The translations under genes and the position numbers were made by a program. Source: CANDYO01 sp964627795 (lineage in GTDB: Bacteria > Pseudomonadota > Alphaproteobacteria > Rickettsiales > CANDYO01). Taken from it: DNA of 64,000 nt. Position 1 is the first letter of the stretch. Each line of letters starts with the position of its first letter. A model generated the notes under the pieces. It was not told the DNA's origin. It saw only the letters and a program-made list of their open reading frames with translations, and made no database searches. Shown here one piece after another: positions 16,764-26,124 of this stretch. The DNA is taken from the NCBI GenBank assembly GCA_964627795.1, contig CAZVLF010000010.1, positions 1-64,000 of the forward strand, in the 5' to 3' direction.

Positions 16764-18230
16764 ATGGAAGCTTATTTCCAATTAGAAAATTTCTATAAGG
16801 AAATAGGCATTCTTAATAGTATTTCTGCCCTTGCTCAGTGGGATAACGATGTTTATATGCCGAAAGGAGGATTAAACACAAGAACTGAGCAAATGATTTT
16901 CTTGTCACAACAAATACATCAACGGATAATCAATCCTAAAATTATAGAACTTGCTGAAAATTGTAAAAATTTAGACTTATGGCAGCAGCGAAATGTTGAA
17001 CTAATTAAAAAATCATATCTAATTAACAAGGCGCTTGATCAGAACCTAATTCAAGAAATAACAAAATCTTGTCTTGAATGTGAAGCAAATTGGAGAGAAG
17101 CAAGAAAGAGTAATAACTTTAAACTATTTTCTGTTTATTTTAAAAAGCAGTTGAAGCTTATACAAGAAAAAAGTCAAATCTTGGCAGAGATATTAAGTCT
17201 TTCGCAATATGATGCATTGCTTGATTGTTATGACCCCGGAAGAAGATCTTCTGAAATAGATCAAATTTTTAGTCAACTTAAAAATTTTCTTCCTTCTTTT
17301 ATTCAATCAGTAATAGACAAACAAAAATCTAAGCCGAAGAGTAAAAATTTTTCTTTGCCAATTGATGAACAGAAAAAATTAGGGCTAAAATTTATTGAAG
17401 CACTAGGCTTTGATCTTAATCGTGGTCGTTTAGATATTAGTACCCATCCTTTTTCAACAGGTTTTTCTCCTGATGATGTAAGGATTACGGCTAGATATGA
17501 ACAAGATAATCCTCTTTCAGGAATTTTTGCTATCCTTCATGAAGCTGGGCATGGTATATATGAGCAAAATTTACCAATAAAATATCAGTTTCAGCCTGTT
17601 GGTAAAGCAAGTTCAATGACAATACATGAAAGCCAATCACTTTTTGTTGAGCGACATATTGGTGTAAATAAAAACTTTTTTATATGGTTTGCAGAAAATA
17701 TTGAAGGAGCTTCATGCTCTGGTCATATAGTTGATGAACTTTATAATCAGGCAACTTTAATTGGTTCTAGTATGATTAGAGTTGATGCTGATGAAGTAAC
17801 TTATCCAGCTCATATAATCTTGCGATATGAGCTTGAAAAATCCCTTTTGACTAATCAAATTTCTGTTGAAGAAATGCCAGAAGCGTGGGAAGAAATATCT
17901 CTTAAGTTATTAGGAAAAAAGCCTGCAAGCATAAGTGAAGGAGTTTTACAAGATATACATTGGGCATGGGGGGCTATTGGGTATTTTCCAACCTATACTT
18001 TAGGAGCAATTTTTTCTTCTCAGTTAGATCTTGAGATAAGAAAAAACTTAGATATGGACCATTTAATTAGGACTGCAAATTTTAAGTCATTATCCGCTTG
18101 GCTTAAAAAAAACATTCATAGTTTTGGTTCCTTATATGATGCAAATGGCCTAATCAGTAATTCAGTTAATAATATCTTAGACGTTAACATTTTCATTAAC
18201 TATCTTAAAAATAAATATTTGGAGCAATAA
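16764..18230 (+). CDS. M32 family zinc carboxypeptidase (Taq type)
   Basis: This is a 488-residue metallopeptidase that removes C-terminal residues from peptides in the cytoplasm. The HEAGH zinc motif (His259-His263) is followed by ESQSLFVERH, which supplies the third ligand Glu, and by the DEVTYPAHIILRYELE segment typical of M32. The N-terminal LAQWDNDVYMP matches the family start region. It is two bases downstream of ndk and likely co-transcribed. It may help use host-derived peptides, which is inference. Confidence 0.92.
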   Translation: MEAYFQLENFYKEIGILNSISALAQWDNDVYMPKGGLNTRTEQMIFLSQQIHQRIINPKIIELAENCKNLDLWQQRNVELIKKSYLINKALDQNLIQEITKSCLECEANWREARKSNNFKLFSVYFKKQLKLIQEKSQILAEILSLSQYDALLDCYDPGRRSSEIDQIFSQLKNFLPSFIQSVIDKQKSKPKSKNFSLPIDEQKKLGLKFIEALGFDLNRGRLDISTHPFSTGFSPDDVRITARYEQDNPLSGIFAILHEAGHGIYEQNLPIKYQFQPVGKASSMTIHESQSLFVERHIGVNKNFFIWFAENIEGASCSGHIVDELYNQATLIGSSMIRVDADEVTYPAHIILRYELEKSLLTNQISVEEMPEAWEEISLKLLGKKPASISEGVLQDIHWAWGAIGYFPTYTLGAIFSSQLDLEIRKNLDMDHLIRTANFKSLSAWLKKNIHSFGSLYDANGLISNSVNNILDVNIFINYLKNKYLEQ

Positions 18231-19458
18231 TTGAGATTTATAATCTTAATCTTTATGCAGAGCAATCTACCATTTTCCAATGGACGCAATTTATTGCAGG
18301 TAACCAGGTAGTTGCAAGAGCAATTACGCGAAATTCTTTTTGTCCTTTTATTGAAGTGGATGAAAAATCCTTTTCCATGAATTCTAGAGCAAGTTATTAC
18401 GATATTGAATTAAAAGAAAAAATTTTGGTTTGTGAATATAATATTACAAATTCATATAAAGCTAGTATTAATGGAAAAAATTTGAAGTTGCCACCAAAGC
18501 AAGTAAAAAGATTTGCAGTTATTGGAGATAGTGGATACGAATCGAGTTTTTTAACAAAGAGCATGAAAACCAAGACTGTAGAAATATAAATGATTGGGAT
18601 TTTGAAAAAGTAGCTAAAAAATTAACTCAAGAGAAAATTGCTTTTATTATTCATGTTAGTGATTATGTTTATAGAAATAAATATACTACTGATGAAGATA
18701 AAAAGAAGAATGAAAAAATGCAGTGGTTTTTCTTTAAGGAGGAATTCTTTAAGCCTGCTGAAGTTTTGTTAGACTTAGCACCTATGATTTATATTCGAGG
18801 AAATCATGAAAGCTGTACTAAGATGGGAATTGCTTGGCAATTATTTTTCAGTCCACAAAAATATCAAAATGAATGTGTAGAAAAATCTCCAGCTTATAAA
18901 ATAAATTTTTCTAATTTAAATTTTTTGATAATGGATACAGCAAAAATAGCTATTGGGCAAAATTATTCTAAAGAGAAATTAGATCAACTAAAACAAGAAT
19001 TTATGGAAGCTAAGAAGCAATTAAATGGTCCAGATTGGTTGCTTACACATAGGCCAATAATTGGTGTTAATAAGTTAAATGAACAAGAAATATTTCCTAG
19101 GTTCCTTAATTTCTTTATGTTATCAGAAGCTTTTGGCAATGATCTAACTATTAGTTTTCCTTTGGCCATTTCTGGCCATCTTCACACAAGTGCTTATTTA
19201 CAGCGTGATAAAGATAAATTTAATCAATTTATTGTAGGTAATAGCGGAGCTACCTTACTTAAAGCAAACAATAAAATTTACAATTATAAAGGCTCAACGA
19301 AGCATGGAATTGTTGGAATAGATTATGGCTATATGATTTTTGAAAAATATGATAATTATTGGAAAGTAATAAGTTATAATCTAGAAAGTAAAGAAATTTC
19401 TTTACATGTAATAAATTATTTTTCTTTTCTAAGGCCTGATTTTGTAAGGGTTTTATAA
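18231..19458 (+). pseudogene. Frameshifted calcineurin-like metallophosphoesterase
   Basis: Two overlapping frames carry one phosphoesterase. The first part runs in one frame to about 18538 and contains VIGDSGY. The rest continues in another frame from about 18540 through a stretch with HVSDYVYR, RGNHES, LTHRPIIG and SGHLHTS, ending at 19458. These are the metal-binding blocks of the family in the correct order. Adding one base near 18538-18540 would give GDSGYRIE and join them. The second block normally reads GDxxY, and here Gly is Ser. The N-terminal signal-like stretch (RFIILIF) lies in a third frame, so a second lesion is possible. Probably inactive, or a sequencing error. Confidence 0.75.
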
Positions 19459-19608
19459 GGACTGGCTGCTTATATGTTTAATAGAGTTTAATAAAATAGC
19501 TTCCATTTTTCATTATTTTATGTTATAATAATCTTAACATAAGCCCTTAGTGAAGCTTTAAAGATTAAATTTCACTTTTAGGGTTAATTAATTTTTAAGG
19601 AGATTTTT

Positions 19609-20196
19609 ATGAATATAAATCATAAATCATCTGTTCAGGATCAGGTAAAAGATTCAGCAAGTGATATTGAAGAGATTGAGAAACTTGAAAAATTGATTAT
19701 GAGTTCTTTGCTTGAGATTGAAGAACTTCAAAAAGACCTTAAAACCTTAGAAAAAGAACTTAATGCATTTTTAGATAATTATTATGGTTCTGGAGCTATC
19801 TTTTTTAAGAATAATAGCGAATCTAATTCAAGTGCTAATGATAATAATCTTGATAAAGCAAAACAAGAAATCTATAGCCGTATTGCTAAAGTTTGTTCTC
19901 AAGAGATGTTAGCTTTTAGCGCTGAAAACGCACATGAAGAATTATTAAAAATTGAAGGTTACCTTGTGGATGGTAATAGCCAATCAGCATCTCCTCAAGA
20001 TTTGCTTGATAACTTGACTAATGAATACCATATTTTAATTGAGCAAATGCAAAATTTAAAACATAAAAAACAATCTTTACTTGAAAGTCCTGCTTATGAA
20101 TTGAAGCAAGAGATTATGTGGGCTAATGTTAGAACCACAGAAACAATATCAAGAATAAAAGAAGATATAACTAGCCAAGTTAATAGACCAAACTAG
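19609..20196 (+). CDS. Unknown coiled-coil protein, 195 residues
   Basis: I do not recognise this protein. It is preceded by a strong AAGGAG site and by an imperfect hairpin in the leader (about 19542-19585). The protein is acidic and helical, with heptad-like runs at about 20-55 (IEKLEKLIMSSLLEIEEL) and 130-165, separated by an Asn/Ser-rich linker around residues 67-78. There is no signal peptide or membrane segment, so it is probably cytoplasmic or secreted by a non-Sec route. It stands alone between the broken phosphoesterase and the acetyltransferase pseudogene. Confidence 0.75.
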   Translation: MNINHKSSVQDQVKDSASDIEEIEKLEKLIMSSLLEIEELQKDLKTLEKELNAFLDNYYGSGAIFFKNNSESNSSANDNNLDKAKQEIYSRIAKVCSQEMLAFSAENAHEELLKIEGYLVDGNSQSASPQDLLDNLTNEYHILIEQMQNLKHKKQSLLESPAYELKQEIMWANVRTTETISRIKEDITSQVNRPN

Positions 20197-20214
20197 TTTG
20201 AATAAGATATTTTT

Positions 20215-20263
20215 GGTACTGGTTTATGTTGTCCGTGAAAAGATGTTAACATAAACCGGTCCA
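20215..20263. repeat. Strong inverted repeat after the coiled-coil gene
   Basis: ACTGGTTTATGTT (20218-20230) pairs with AACATAAACCGGT (20248-20260) with one G-T pair, and a TGG/CCA extension is possible past a bulge. The loop is 17 bases. Neither strand has a T-run after the stem, so it is not a standard terminator. It may be a palindromic repeat element or an mRNA 3' structure. Confidence 0.55.
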
Positions 20264-20317
20264 GCTTACTCTGCAATTTTTAACATTATTTATAGAATTA
20301 ATTTAAAAACGAGGAAC

Positions 20318-20776
20318 TTATTCACTTGCCTCATACAAATTTTTCTTTAGGTAAAAAGTAGTAGAACCATTTAGAGGATCTTTTCTTTCTAGATCAACTT
20401 CATAACCTAATTTTATCATATAAATTAATTGCATATTGAAATGTCATAGTAATAACTGTGGCAATAGAGCATTTTTTCTTTTGATCCAAACGATGAACAT
20501 TTTTCATTAATTCTTTTGCTAATCATTGCTTGCGATATTGGTGATCTACCCATAACTGATTTGTAAGTATTGCTGTAAATGAGCCAAGGATTACGCGCCC
20601 GTTACAACCTGCAATAACTTCATCTTTATTGCTATGAATGAAAAAAGCAAATGGATTTACAACTCTTTTAAAAGCTATTTCAGCATAAATTTTTTAGTAA
20701 GAAAATCTATTTCCTTTATGGTTGGCGAAGAAATAAATTTTACCTTCCTGCATGAGTTATTGTTTATATTAGTCAT
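20318..20776 (-). pseudogene. GNAT-family acetyltransferase pseudogene
   Basis: Reading the minus strand from an ATG at 20776 gives an acetyltransferase broken by several stops and frame changes. Recognisable pieces are LWVDHQYRKQ, a TGA stop, then LAKELMKNVHRL (the acetyl-CoA-binding motif A region). Next come a TMTFQYAINLYDK helix and, after a frame shift, LGYEVDLERKDPLNG and TTFYLKKNLYE up to the stop at 20318. These match the order of a complete GNAT protein of about 150 residues. The decay is advanced, with at least two stops and one frameshift. Confidence 0.8.
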
Positions 20777-20944
20777 TGATAATCAATAAATGAATAATGC
20801 ACGAGGATGCTAACATCAGACTAATAATTTTAGATCAATAAAATACTTGTTTTGCAACTAATATTTATAAATAAAATATTATAAATTAACTTATTGTTAA
20901 CCTTGGTGCTTTAAAATATAAGTATATCTTTATGGGAGAATAAA

Positions 20945-21727
20945 ATGAAAAAGTTATCACTTATTATATTAGGCTTATTTTTCTTTAATGCTAATGCAGA
21001 TGAGAAAGTTCTAACTATTGCTTCAGATCCATGGTGCCCATTTTCTTGCGAAAAAGGTGCAGAAAATGAAGGATTGGCTATTGACCTTGTTAGAGCGGCT
21101 TTTGAACCTTTAGGATATAAGATTGAATATAAAGTTGTAACCTTTTTAAGATCATTAGAGGAATTAAAGCAAGGTAATGTTGATATGGTGTGTGCAGTAG
21201 ATGATACGCTGGATCAGTCTTATTTTATAAGAGGAAAAGAATCATTTTCACCATCTAACTTTTCTTATTTTACACATACAGGAACACAATTTAAATATAA
21301 TGAAAAAAATGAAGATTCTTTTAAAGGTTACTTAATTGGAGTTAATGGAGGAGATAGCTTAAAAGGCCTTCTTTTAGATTCAATAGGTTCATATATTGAT
21401 AAAAATCTAGACGATAAAACAAAAATACAAAAAGTTTATGGTGAGAATGTACATACTCAACTAATTCAGTTGCTTAATTCAGGTAGAGTTGATTTGTATA
21501 TTGATACAGCTCAAGTAGCACAATATTATATTAAAAAAAGTGGATTAGAAGACAAGATTTTAATGGGTCCTCCTATTACAAAAGCTATAGATGAATATAT
21601 AGGATTTTCTCCTGCTAAAGCTAATGCTAAAGAGTTGATGGATTTATTTGATAAAAGAATGGTGGAAATGAAGAAAGATGGAACTTACCTTAATATTCTT
21701 GCTAAGTACGGATTAAAGAATAATTAA
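20945..21727 (+). CDS. Periplasmic amino-acid-type solute-binding protein (SBP family 3)
   Basis: This 260-residue exported protein has a signal peptide (KKLSLIILGLFFFNANA) and the bacterial extracellular solute-binding family 3 fold. EGLAIDLVRAAFEPLGY and the LEELKQGNVDMVCAV block match the N-terminal lobe, and a C-terminal MKKDGTYLNILAKYG is typical. It would bind a small ligand, perhaps a polar amino acid, but no permease or ATPase gene is adjacent, so the substrate is unknown. GGGAG precedes the start. ispG follows about 80 bases downstream. Confidence 0.85.
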   Translation: MKKLSLIILGLFFFNANADEKVLTIASDPWCPFSCEKGAENEGLAIDLVRAAFEPLGYKIEYKVVTFLRSLEELKQGNVDMVCAVDDTLDQSYFIRGKESFSPSNFSYFTHTGTQFKYNEKNEDSFKGYLIGVNGGDSLKGLLLDSIGSYIDKNLDDKTKIQKVYGENVHTQLIQLLNSGRVDLYIDTAQVAQYYIKKSGLEDKILMGPPITKAIDEYIGFSPAKANAKELMDLFDKRMVEMKKDGTYLNILAKYGLKNN

Positions 21728-21808
21728 TATAATTAATTGCTTTATTCTTGTCAGAAAGAGGGATATCTGCTATCCATTAATAAAGTCTATCTTTTAAATA
21801 CTTTTGCT

Positions 21809-23047
21809 ATGGATAATATAGATATTAATCAACTTTCTCCAATAAAAAGGCATAAAACCCAAAAAGTTAAGGTTGGAAGCTTATTTATTGGAGGAGATGC
21901 TCCAATTTTAATCCAGTCAATGACTAATACTGATACTGCTGATGTGGATGCTACAGTTAAACAAATTATCGAGCTAAATAGGGCAGGTTCTGAAGTTGTT
22001 CGCATAACAGTAAATAATGAAGAAGCTGCTAGATCAGTTGGTAAAATTAAAGATAAACTTATTCAAAAAGGTTTTGAAGTTCCTTTGGCTGGATGCTTTC
22101 ACTATAATGGTCATACTCTTTTAGCAAATTATCCAGAATGTGCAGAGGCTTTATCAAAATATCGAATTAATCCTGGGAATGTAGGATTTAAGGATAAGAG
22201 AGACAAACAGTTTGAGCAAATGATAGAGGTGGCGATTAAACATGATAAACCGGTTAGAATAGGTGTTAACTGGGGTAGTTTAGATCAGCAAATTCTTGCT
22301 GAATTAATGGATAAAAATAGTAAAAGATCTATTCCTAAAACTTCAAAGGAAATAATTTATGATGCATTAGTGACTTCATGTATTCAAAGTGCTCAATTTG
22401 CTGAGAAAATAGGGTTAAATTCAGATAAAATAATTCTTTCATGTAAAACCAGCCATATAGAAGATTTAATACCTGTATATAAAGCTTTAGCCTCTTTAAC
22501 AAATTATGCTCTTCATTTGGGTTTAACTGAAGCAGGAATGGGAATTAAGGGAATTGTTGCAACCACTAGCGCCTTATCAATTTTACTTAGCCAAGGAATT
22601 GGTGATACTATTAGAGCTTCAATTACTCCAAGTCCTGGAGGAGCAAGAACAGAGGAAGTGGAAGTATGTAAATCAATTTTGCAATCACTTAATTTCAGAA
22701 ATTTTGCGCCTGAAGTTACAGCTTGCCCAGGTTGTGGAAGAACCACAAGCTCGTATTTTCAACAATTAGCTCAAGATATCAATAATTTTATTTTGGTAAA
22801 TATGCCTGAATGGAAAAAAAAATATTCTGGAGTTGAAAAGTTAAAAATTGCAGTGATGGGATGTATTGTTAATGGTCCAGGTGAAAGTAAACATGCTGAT
22901 ATAGGAATTAGTTTACCTGGAACCGGAGAGGAAAAAATAGCTCCAGTTTTTGTTGATGGAGTAAAGTATAAAACATTACGAGGAAATAACATAACAACTG
23001 AGTTCACTCAAATTTTACTAGAATATATAGAGAAAAGATTTAAGTAG
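21809..23047 (+). CDS. ispG: 4-hydroxy-3-methylbut-2-en-1-yl diphosphate synthase
   Basis: This is an iron-sulfur enzyme of the MEP isoprenoid pathway that converts methylerythritol cyclodiphosphate to HMBPP. The 412-residue protein has the QSMTNTDT start block, VRITVNN, and the cluster cysteines in TACPGCGRTT and MGCIVNGPGESKHAD near the C-terminus. The start at 21809 (MDNIDINQ) fits the family better than the 24-codon upstream extension. It heads a tight run ispG-bcp-dsbB-coq7-mpg. The retained MEP step supplies isoprenoids for ubiquinone and undecaprenyl phosphate. Confidence 0.95.
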   Translation: MDNIDINQLSPIKRHKTQKVKVGSLFIGGDAPILIQSMTNTDTADVDATVKQIIELNRAGSEVVRITVNNEEAARSVGKIKDKLIQKGFEVPLAGCFHYNGHTLLANYPECAEALSKYRINPGNVGFKDKRDKQFEQMIEVAIKHDKPVRIGVNWGSLDQQILAELMDKNSKRSIPKTSKEIIYDALVTSCIQSAQFAEKIGLNSDKIILSCKTSHIEDLIPVYKALASLTNYALHLGLTEAGMGIKGIVATTSALSILLSQGIGDTIRASITPSPGGARTEEVEVCKSILQSLNFRNFAPEVTACPGCGRTTSSYFQQLAQDINNFILVNMPEWKKKYSGVEKLKIAVMGCIVNGPGESKHADIGISLPGTGEEKIAPVFVDGVKYKTLRGNNITTEFTQILLEYIEKRFK

Positions 23048-23055
23048 GAGATAAT

Positions 23056-23526
23056 ATGTCAAAAATTTTTGAAGGTGGTGCTGTACCTAATTTTAGTTTA
23101 ATAAGTGATATGGGAGAAAATGTAGATATAAAATCTTTACTGGGTAAAAATATAGTTATTTATTTCTATCCTAAAGATGATACTCCAGGATGTACATTAG
23201 AAGCTAAAGACTTTAGCTGCGTTTTAGATCAGTTTGAGAAGTTAAATACTGTTGTTATTGGTATATCTAAAGATTCTGTTACTAAGCACCAAAAATTCAA
23301 GCAAAAATATGATTTAAAACATATTCTTCTTTCGGATGAGGAAGGTAAAGTTTGTGAAATGTTTGGATGCTGGGTAGAAAAATCTATGTACGGCAAAAAA
23401 TATATGGGAATTGCAAGAAGAACTTTTTTAATCGATAAAAATGGTAATATTTCTAAAATTTGGCCTGATGTTAAAGTTACAGGACATGTAGATGAAGTTT
23501 TACTAAAAATAAAAGGGATGGAATGA
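23056..23526 (+). CDS. bcp: Peroxiredoxin of the Bcp/PrxQ type
   Basis: This is a 156-residue thiol peroxidase that reduces hydrogen and organic peroxides. The peroxidatic cysteine is Cys46 in DDTPGCTLEAKDF. Many PrxQ proteins have the resolving Cys five residues later. Here that position is Lys51, and the nearest Cys is Cys55, so the protein may use another resolving partner or behave as 1-Cys. TAGGAG lies before the start, and the stop overlaps the dsbB start as ATGA. Confidence 0.92.
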   Translation: MSKIFEGGAVPNFSLISDMGENVDIKSLLGKNIVIYFYPKDDTPGCTLEAKDFSCVLDQFEKLNTVVIGISKDSVTKHQKFKQKYDLKHILLSDEEGKVCEMFGCWVEKSMYGKKYMGIARRTFLIDKNGNISKIWPDVKVTGHVDEVLLKIKGME

Positions 23527-24023
23527 ATTTGAGCCAAATAAAAGCAACTATATTTAATGATTGTTATGCCAAGGTTGGTATAGCTGCTTTTAGTGCATTA
23601 ATAATAGCTTATTTAAGTGAGATTTTGCTTAATCTCCAACCTTGTATATTATGTATATATCAAAGAATTCCCTATTTTATTTTGCTATTAATAATCTTAT
23701 TAAGCATGTTCATCAAAAGAACAAGAATAGTTACTCGTCATTTAGTGCTATTATCTTTGTTAGGTGAAATAATAACAGCTTTTTACCATGTAGGGATTGA
23801 ACATTATATTTTTGAAGAGGATTTCACTTGTAAAGACCCTAGCCAAATAGGTAATATGTTAACTACTAAAAAAATTGCATCTAGCTGTAGTTTGGCAGCT
23901 TTTAAATTTATGAACTTATCCATGGCGGAGTGGAATTTTATTTTTGCTAGTACCTTATTAGTTTATTTTATATATCAAGAGAAAGAATATGGTTTTTTTA
24001 CCTGGAGATCAAAAGAAAGATAA
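23523..24023 (+). CDS. dsbB: Disulfide bond formation protein B
   Basis: This is a 166-residue inner-membrane quinone reductase partner for DsbA. Four hydrophobic segments are visible, with the first periplasmic CxxC in QPCILCIYQR (about residues 39-46) and later cysteines in FTCKDP and SSCSLAAF forming the second pair. It overlaps bcp by four bases and the following coq7 by 35 bases, so translation is coupled. With bcp next to it, the run looks like an envelope and redox cluster. Confidence 0.88.
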   Translation: MNLSQIKATIFNDCYAKVGIAAFSALIIAYLSEILLNLQPCILCIYQRIPYFILLLIILLSMFIKRTRIVTRHLVLLSLLGEIITAFYHVGIEHYIFEEDFTCKDPSQIGNMLTTKKIASSCSLAAFKFMNLSMAEWNFIFASTLLVYFIYQEKEYGFFTWRSKER

Positions 24024-24522
24024 GTTTATTAAGTCGGTTATCAGAGTAAATCACGCTGGAGAATATGGAGCAAAGCAAATTTATTCTGGGCAAATTAAAT
24101 TTTCAAAAAACACAAGTGAGAGAAAAATACTTAAGCATATGGCTGATCAGGAGCAACAGCATTTAGATTTTTTTAGTGCAGAAATGATAAAACAAAGAGT
24201 TAGACCCTCTTTGCTTATGCCACTATGGCATGTTGCTGGATTTATGCTTGGTGCAGGAACTGCCTTATTAGGTAAAAATGCAGCTATGATTGCCACTGAG
24301 GCAGTGGAAGATGTTATTGATAAACACTATCAAGAACAGTTAAAGAGCAATCAACTTCCTCAAGAATTAGCAGAAAAAATTGAAAAATTCAGGCAAGAGG
24401 AAATAGAACATCAAAATATTGCTCAAAATAATATGCAAAATTTAAATATGGGACATAGGATTTTATCAAAATTAATTAAAGCTGGTTGTAAGCTTTCTAT
24501 ATTTTTGGCTAAAAAAATATAA
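23989..24522 (+). CDS. coq7: Demethoxyubiquinone hydroxylase (Coq7 family)
   Basis: This is a 177-residue di-iron protein of ubiquinone synthesis that hydroxylates the demethoxyquinone ring. Iron ligands are visible in NHAGEYGA, the EQQH block, the EAVEDVIDKHY helix and the EEIEHQN block, the four-helix arrangement of Coq7. The start lies inside the dsbB gene (35-base overlap). Coq7 replaces UbiF in many alphaproteobacteria. Confidence 0.93.
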   Translation: MVFLPGDQKKDKFIKSVIRVNHAGEYGAKQIYSGQIKFSKNTSERKILKHMADQEQQHLDFFSAEMIKQRVRPSLLMPLWHVAGFMLGAGTALLGKNAAMIATEAVEDVIDKHYQEQLKSNQLPQELAEKIEKFRQEEIEHQNIAQNNMQNLNMGHRILSKLIKAGCKLSIFLAKKI

Positions 24523-24575
24523 ATTTGATTTTGTAAATCAGAAATATCAATATCTTTATTCAATAAAGATTTATT

Positions 24576-25070
24576 ATGAAAAAATTACAATTTGAGTTTT
24601 ATAATAGGAATGTGGTTGAAGTTGCTAAGGAGCTATTAGGAAAAAAACTTAACTTTGGTGAATTTAGTGGCATTATCACAGAGGTAGAAGCTTACCGTGG
24701 GTTTGATGATGAAGCTTCTCATGCTTATAAGGGGCCTACAAAAAGATCAAGTATTATGTTTGATAATCCAGGTTTTACCTATATATATTTAATTTATGGC
24801 GTATATTATTGCTTAAATATAGTTACTGAAGAAAAAGGAAGTCCAAGTGCTGTGCTAATTAGAGGAATAAGGCTGCCTGGAATTAATTTAGATGGTCCAG
24901 GAAAAATATGCCGCTATTTAGGTTTAAATAACGCTCATAATGGGATTAATGTAGTTACAAGTAATGAGCTTTATTTAACAGAAGGTGTAAAAATAGAAGG
25001 GTTCTTAGCGACACCTAGGATAGGAATAACCAAAGCCACCGATAAAAAGTGGCGTTTTGTTATGATATAA
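24576..25070 (+). CDS. mpg: DNA-3-methyladenine glycosylase (AAG/MPG type)
   Basis: This 164-residue base-excision enzyme removes alkylated purines. The protein contains the catalytic block EVEAYRGFDDEASHAYKG, with the Glu that activates water, then MFDNPGFTYIYLIYGVYYC and the RGIRL segment typical of the AAG fold. The C-terminal RIGITKATDKKWRF is also conserved. It is slightly shorter than many homologues. It begins 53 bases after coq7, past two small AT-rich hairpins. Confidence 0.93.
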   Translation: MKKLQFEFYNRNVVEVAKELLGKKLNFGEFSGIITEVEAYRGFDDEASHAYKGPTKRSSIMFDNPGFTYIYLIYGVYYCLNIVTEEKGSPSAVLIRGIRLPGINLDGPGKICRYLGLNNAHNGINVVTSNELYLTEGVKIEGFLATPRIGITKATDKKWRFVMI

Positions 25071-25098
25071 TATTTAAGAATATTAAGCTAAATAATAT

Positions 25099-25356
25099 TT
25101 ATTGACTCATCTTTTTTAAGATGTTGCTTTCTCCTTTAGAAAGATTTTTATAGTCGTTATTTGGTATTACGTTATTTAATTGTTCAGGCGATTTAACATT
25201 AACAAGATCTTCAGGAACATAGAGTGGTGGGTTAGAAATAACTTGATATTCGTCAGGTTGGTGCTTTACCATTCCTGTTTTTTCTTTGATTGTTTGACAA
25301 GAAGTTAACATTATAATTAAGAAAATATAAAAAATTCTATTCATAGACAATCTCAT
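25099..25356 (-). CDS. Small lipoprotein, BamF-like (DUF3035)
   Basis: This is an 85-residue predicted lipoprotein. The signal ends in the lipobox LTSC, and the mature part contains PDEYQVISNPPLYVPEDL. That resembles the DUF3035/BamF motif (PDEF-x-V-x-PL-x-PP) of the alphaproteobacterial outer-membrane assembly complex. It is short compared with other members. Its ATG overlaps the lspA stop as ATGA, so the lipoprotein and the signal peptidase that processes lipoproteins are co-translated. It is the last gene of the mnh-lspA operon. Confidence 0.72.
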   Translation of the reverse strand: MRLSMNRIFYIFLIIMLTSCQTIKEKTGMVKHQPDEYQVISNPPLYVPEDLVNVKSPEQLNNVIPNNDYKNLSKGESNILKKMSQ

Positions 25357-25811
25357 TTAGTTTTAAAATTCCAATCTATACTAAAAATAATTAAAATGCA
25401 AACGCCTAAAAATATTGAACTATCTGCAACATTAAAGCTGGGAAAATAATATTCTTTCCAATGAAAAGAGAGAAAATCAACCACTCCTGGATAAACAAAT
25501 CTATCAATTATATTACCAATAGCTCCACCTATAATAAAGCCTAAACCAATCTTTTCATAATTCTTGTCTGTTTTATGCAGCCACCAAAGCAAGTAAATAA
25601 CTATCAAAAAGGAAATTATGGAAAAAGCAAGATTGCTATATTGAAAATTATTAAACAAACCAAAACTTATTCCTTTATTATAAACTAAGTCTAAACTAAA
25701 TAATGAACAAACGAAAATCTTAGTTTGAGATAAAAACTTTACTGCCATAAATTTAGTTATTTGATCAATGACAAGAATGAAGAAAGCGATTAAAGCTCCA
25801 ATATATTGCAT
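25353..25811 (-). CDS. lspA: Lipoprotein signal peptidase (signal peptidase II)
   Basis: This is a 152-residue inner-membrane aspartyl protease that cleaves prolipoprotein signals. Four membrane segments are visible, with family motifs NKGISFG, GGAIGNIIDRF and the FNVADSSI block; the two catalytic Asp residues lie in NIIDR and VADS. It follows mnhC after four bases and overlaps the BamF-like gene by four bases. Confidence 0.95.
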   Translation of the reverse strand: MQYIGALIAFFILVIDQITKFMAVKFLSQTKIFVCSLFSLDLVYNKGISFGLFNNFQYSNLAFSIISFLIVIYLLWWLHKTDKNYEKIGLGFIIGGAIGNIIDRFVYPGVVDFLSFHWKEYYFPSFNVADSSIFLGVCILIIFSIDWNFKTK

Positions 25812-25815
25812 TTAG

Positions 25816-26124
25816 TTATTCCCTTTCTATTATCTTAATAAAATTTAGCCCTAAGGCAAAAATAGTTATGCCTACAACTATTGCTGTAAGCATAAGCACT
25901 TGTGGCAAAGGGTTATTATAGGCATAAATTTGGTTGTAAGAGTAATTTAAAATAGGGGCAATTGCTAGTTTTACTTTGCCAATACTTAAATAAAACCATA
26001 TTACTGAGGTTTGAAATAAATTTAGAGCGCATAATTTTTTTAGTCTATTTTTACTAGCAAATATTGCATATAAAGACAGTGAGAACAAAAAAAATGAAAA
26101 AAAATAACTAATATTTGCTATCAT
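25816..26124 (-). CDS. mnhC: Mrp-type Na+/H+ antiporter subunit C (NuoK-like)
   Basis: This 102-residue membrane protein has three hydrophobic segments. The NuoK/MnhC character is clear in the NLFQTSVIWFYLSIG segment and in DPLPQ-type sequence, here NNPLPQVLMLTAIVVGI. It is part of the multisubunit cation/proton antiporter. It overlaps mnhB by 17 bases and is followed by lspA. Confidence 0.88.
   Translation of the reverse strand: MIANISYFFSFFLFSLSLYAIFASKNRLKKLCALNLFQTSVIWFYLSIGKVKLAIAPILNYSYNQIYAYNNPLPQVLMLTAIVVGITIFALGLNFIKIIERE

Noticed and set aside
20215..20263. Inverted repeat as a Rho-independent terminator
   Set aside because: No T-run follows the stem on either strand.
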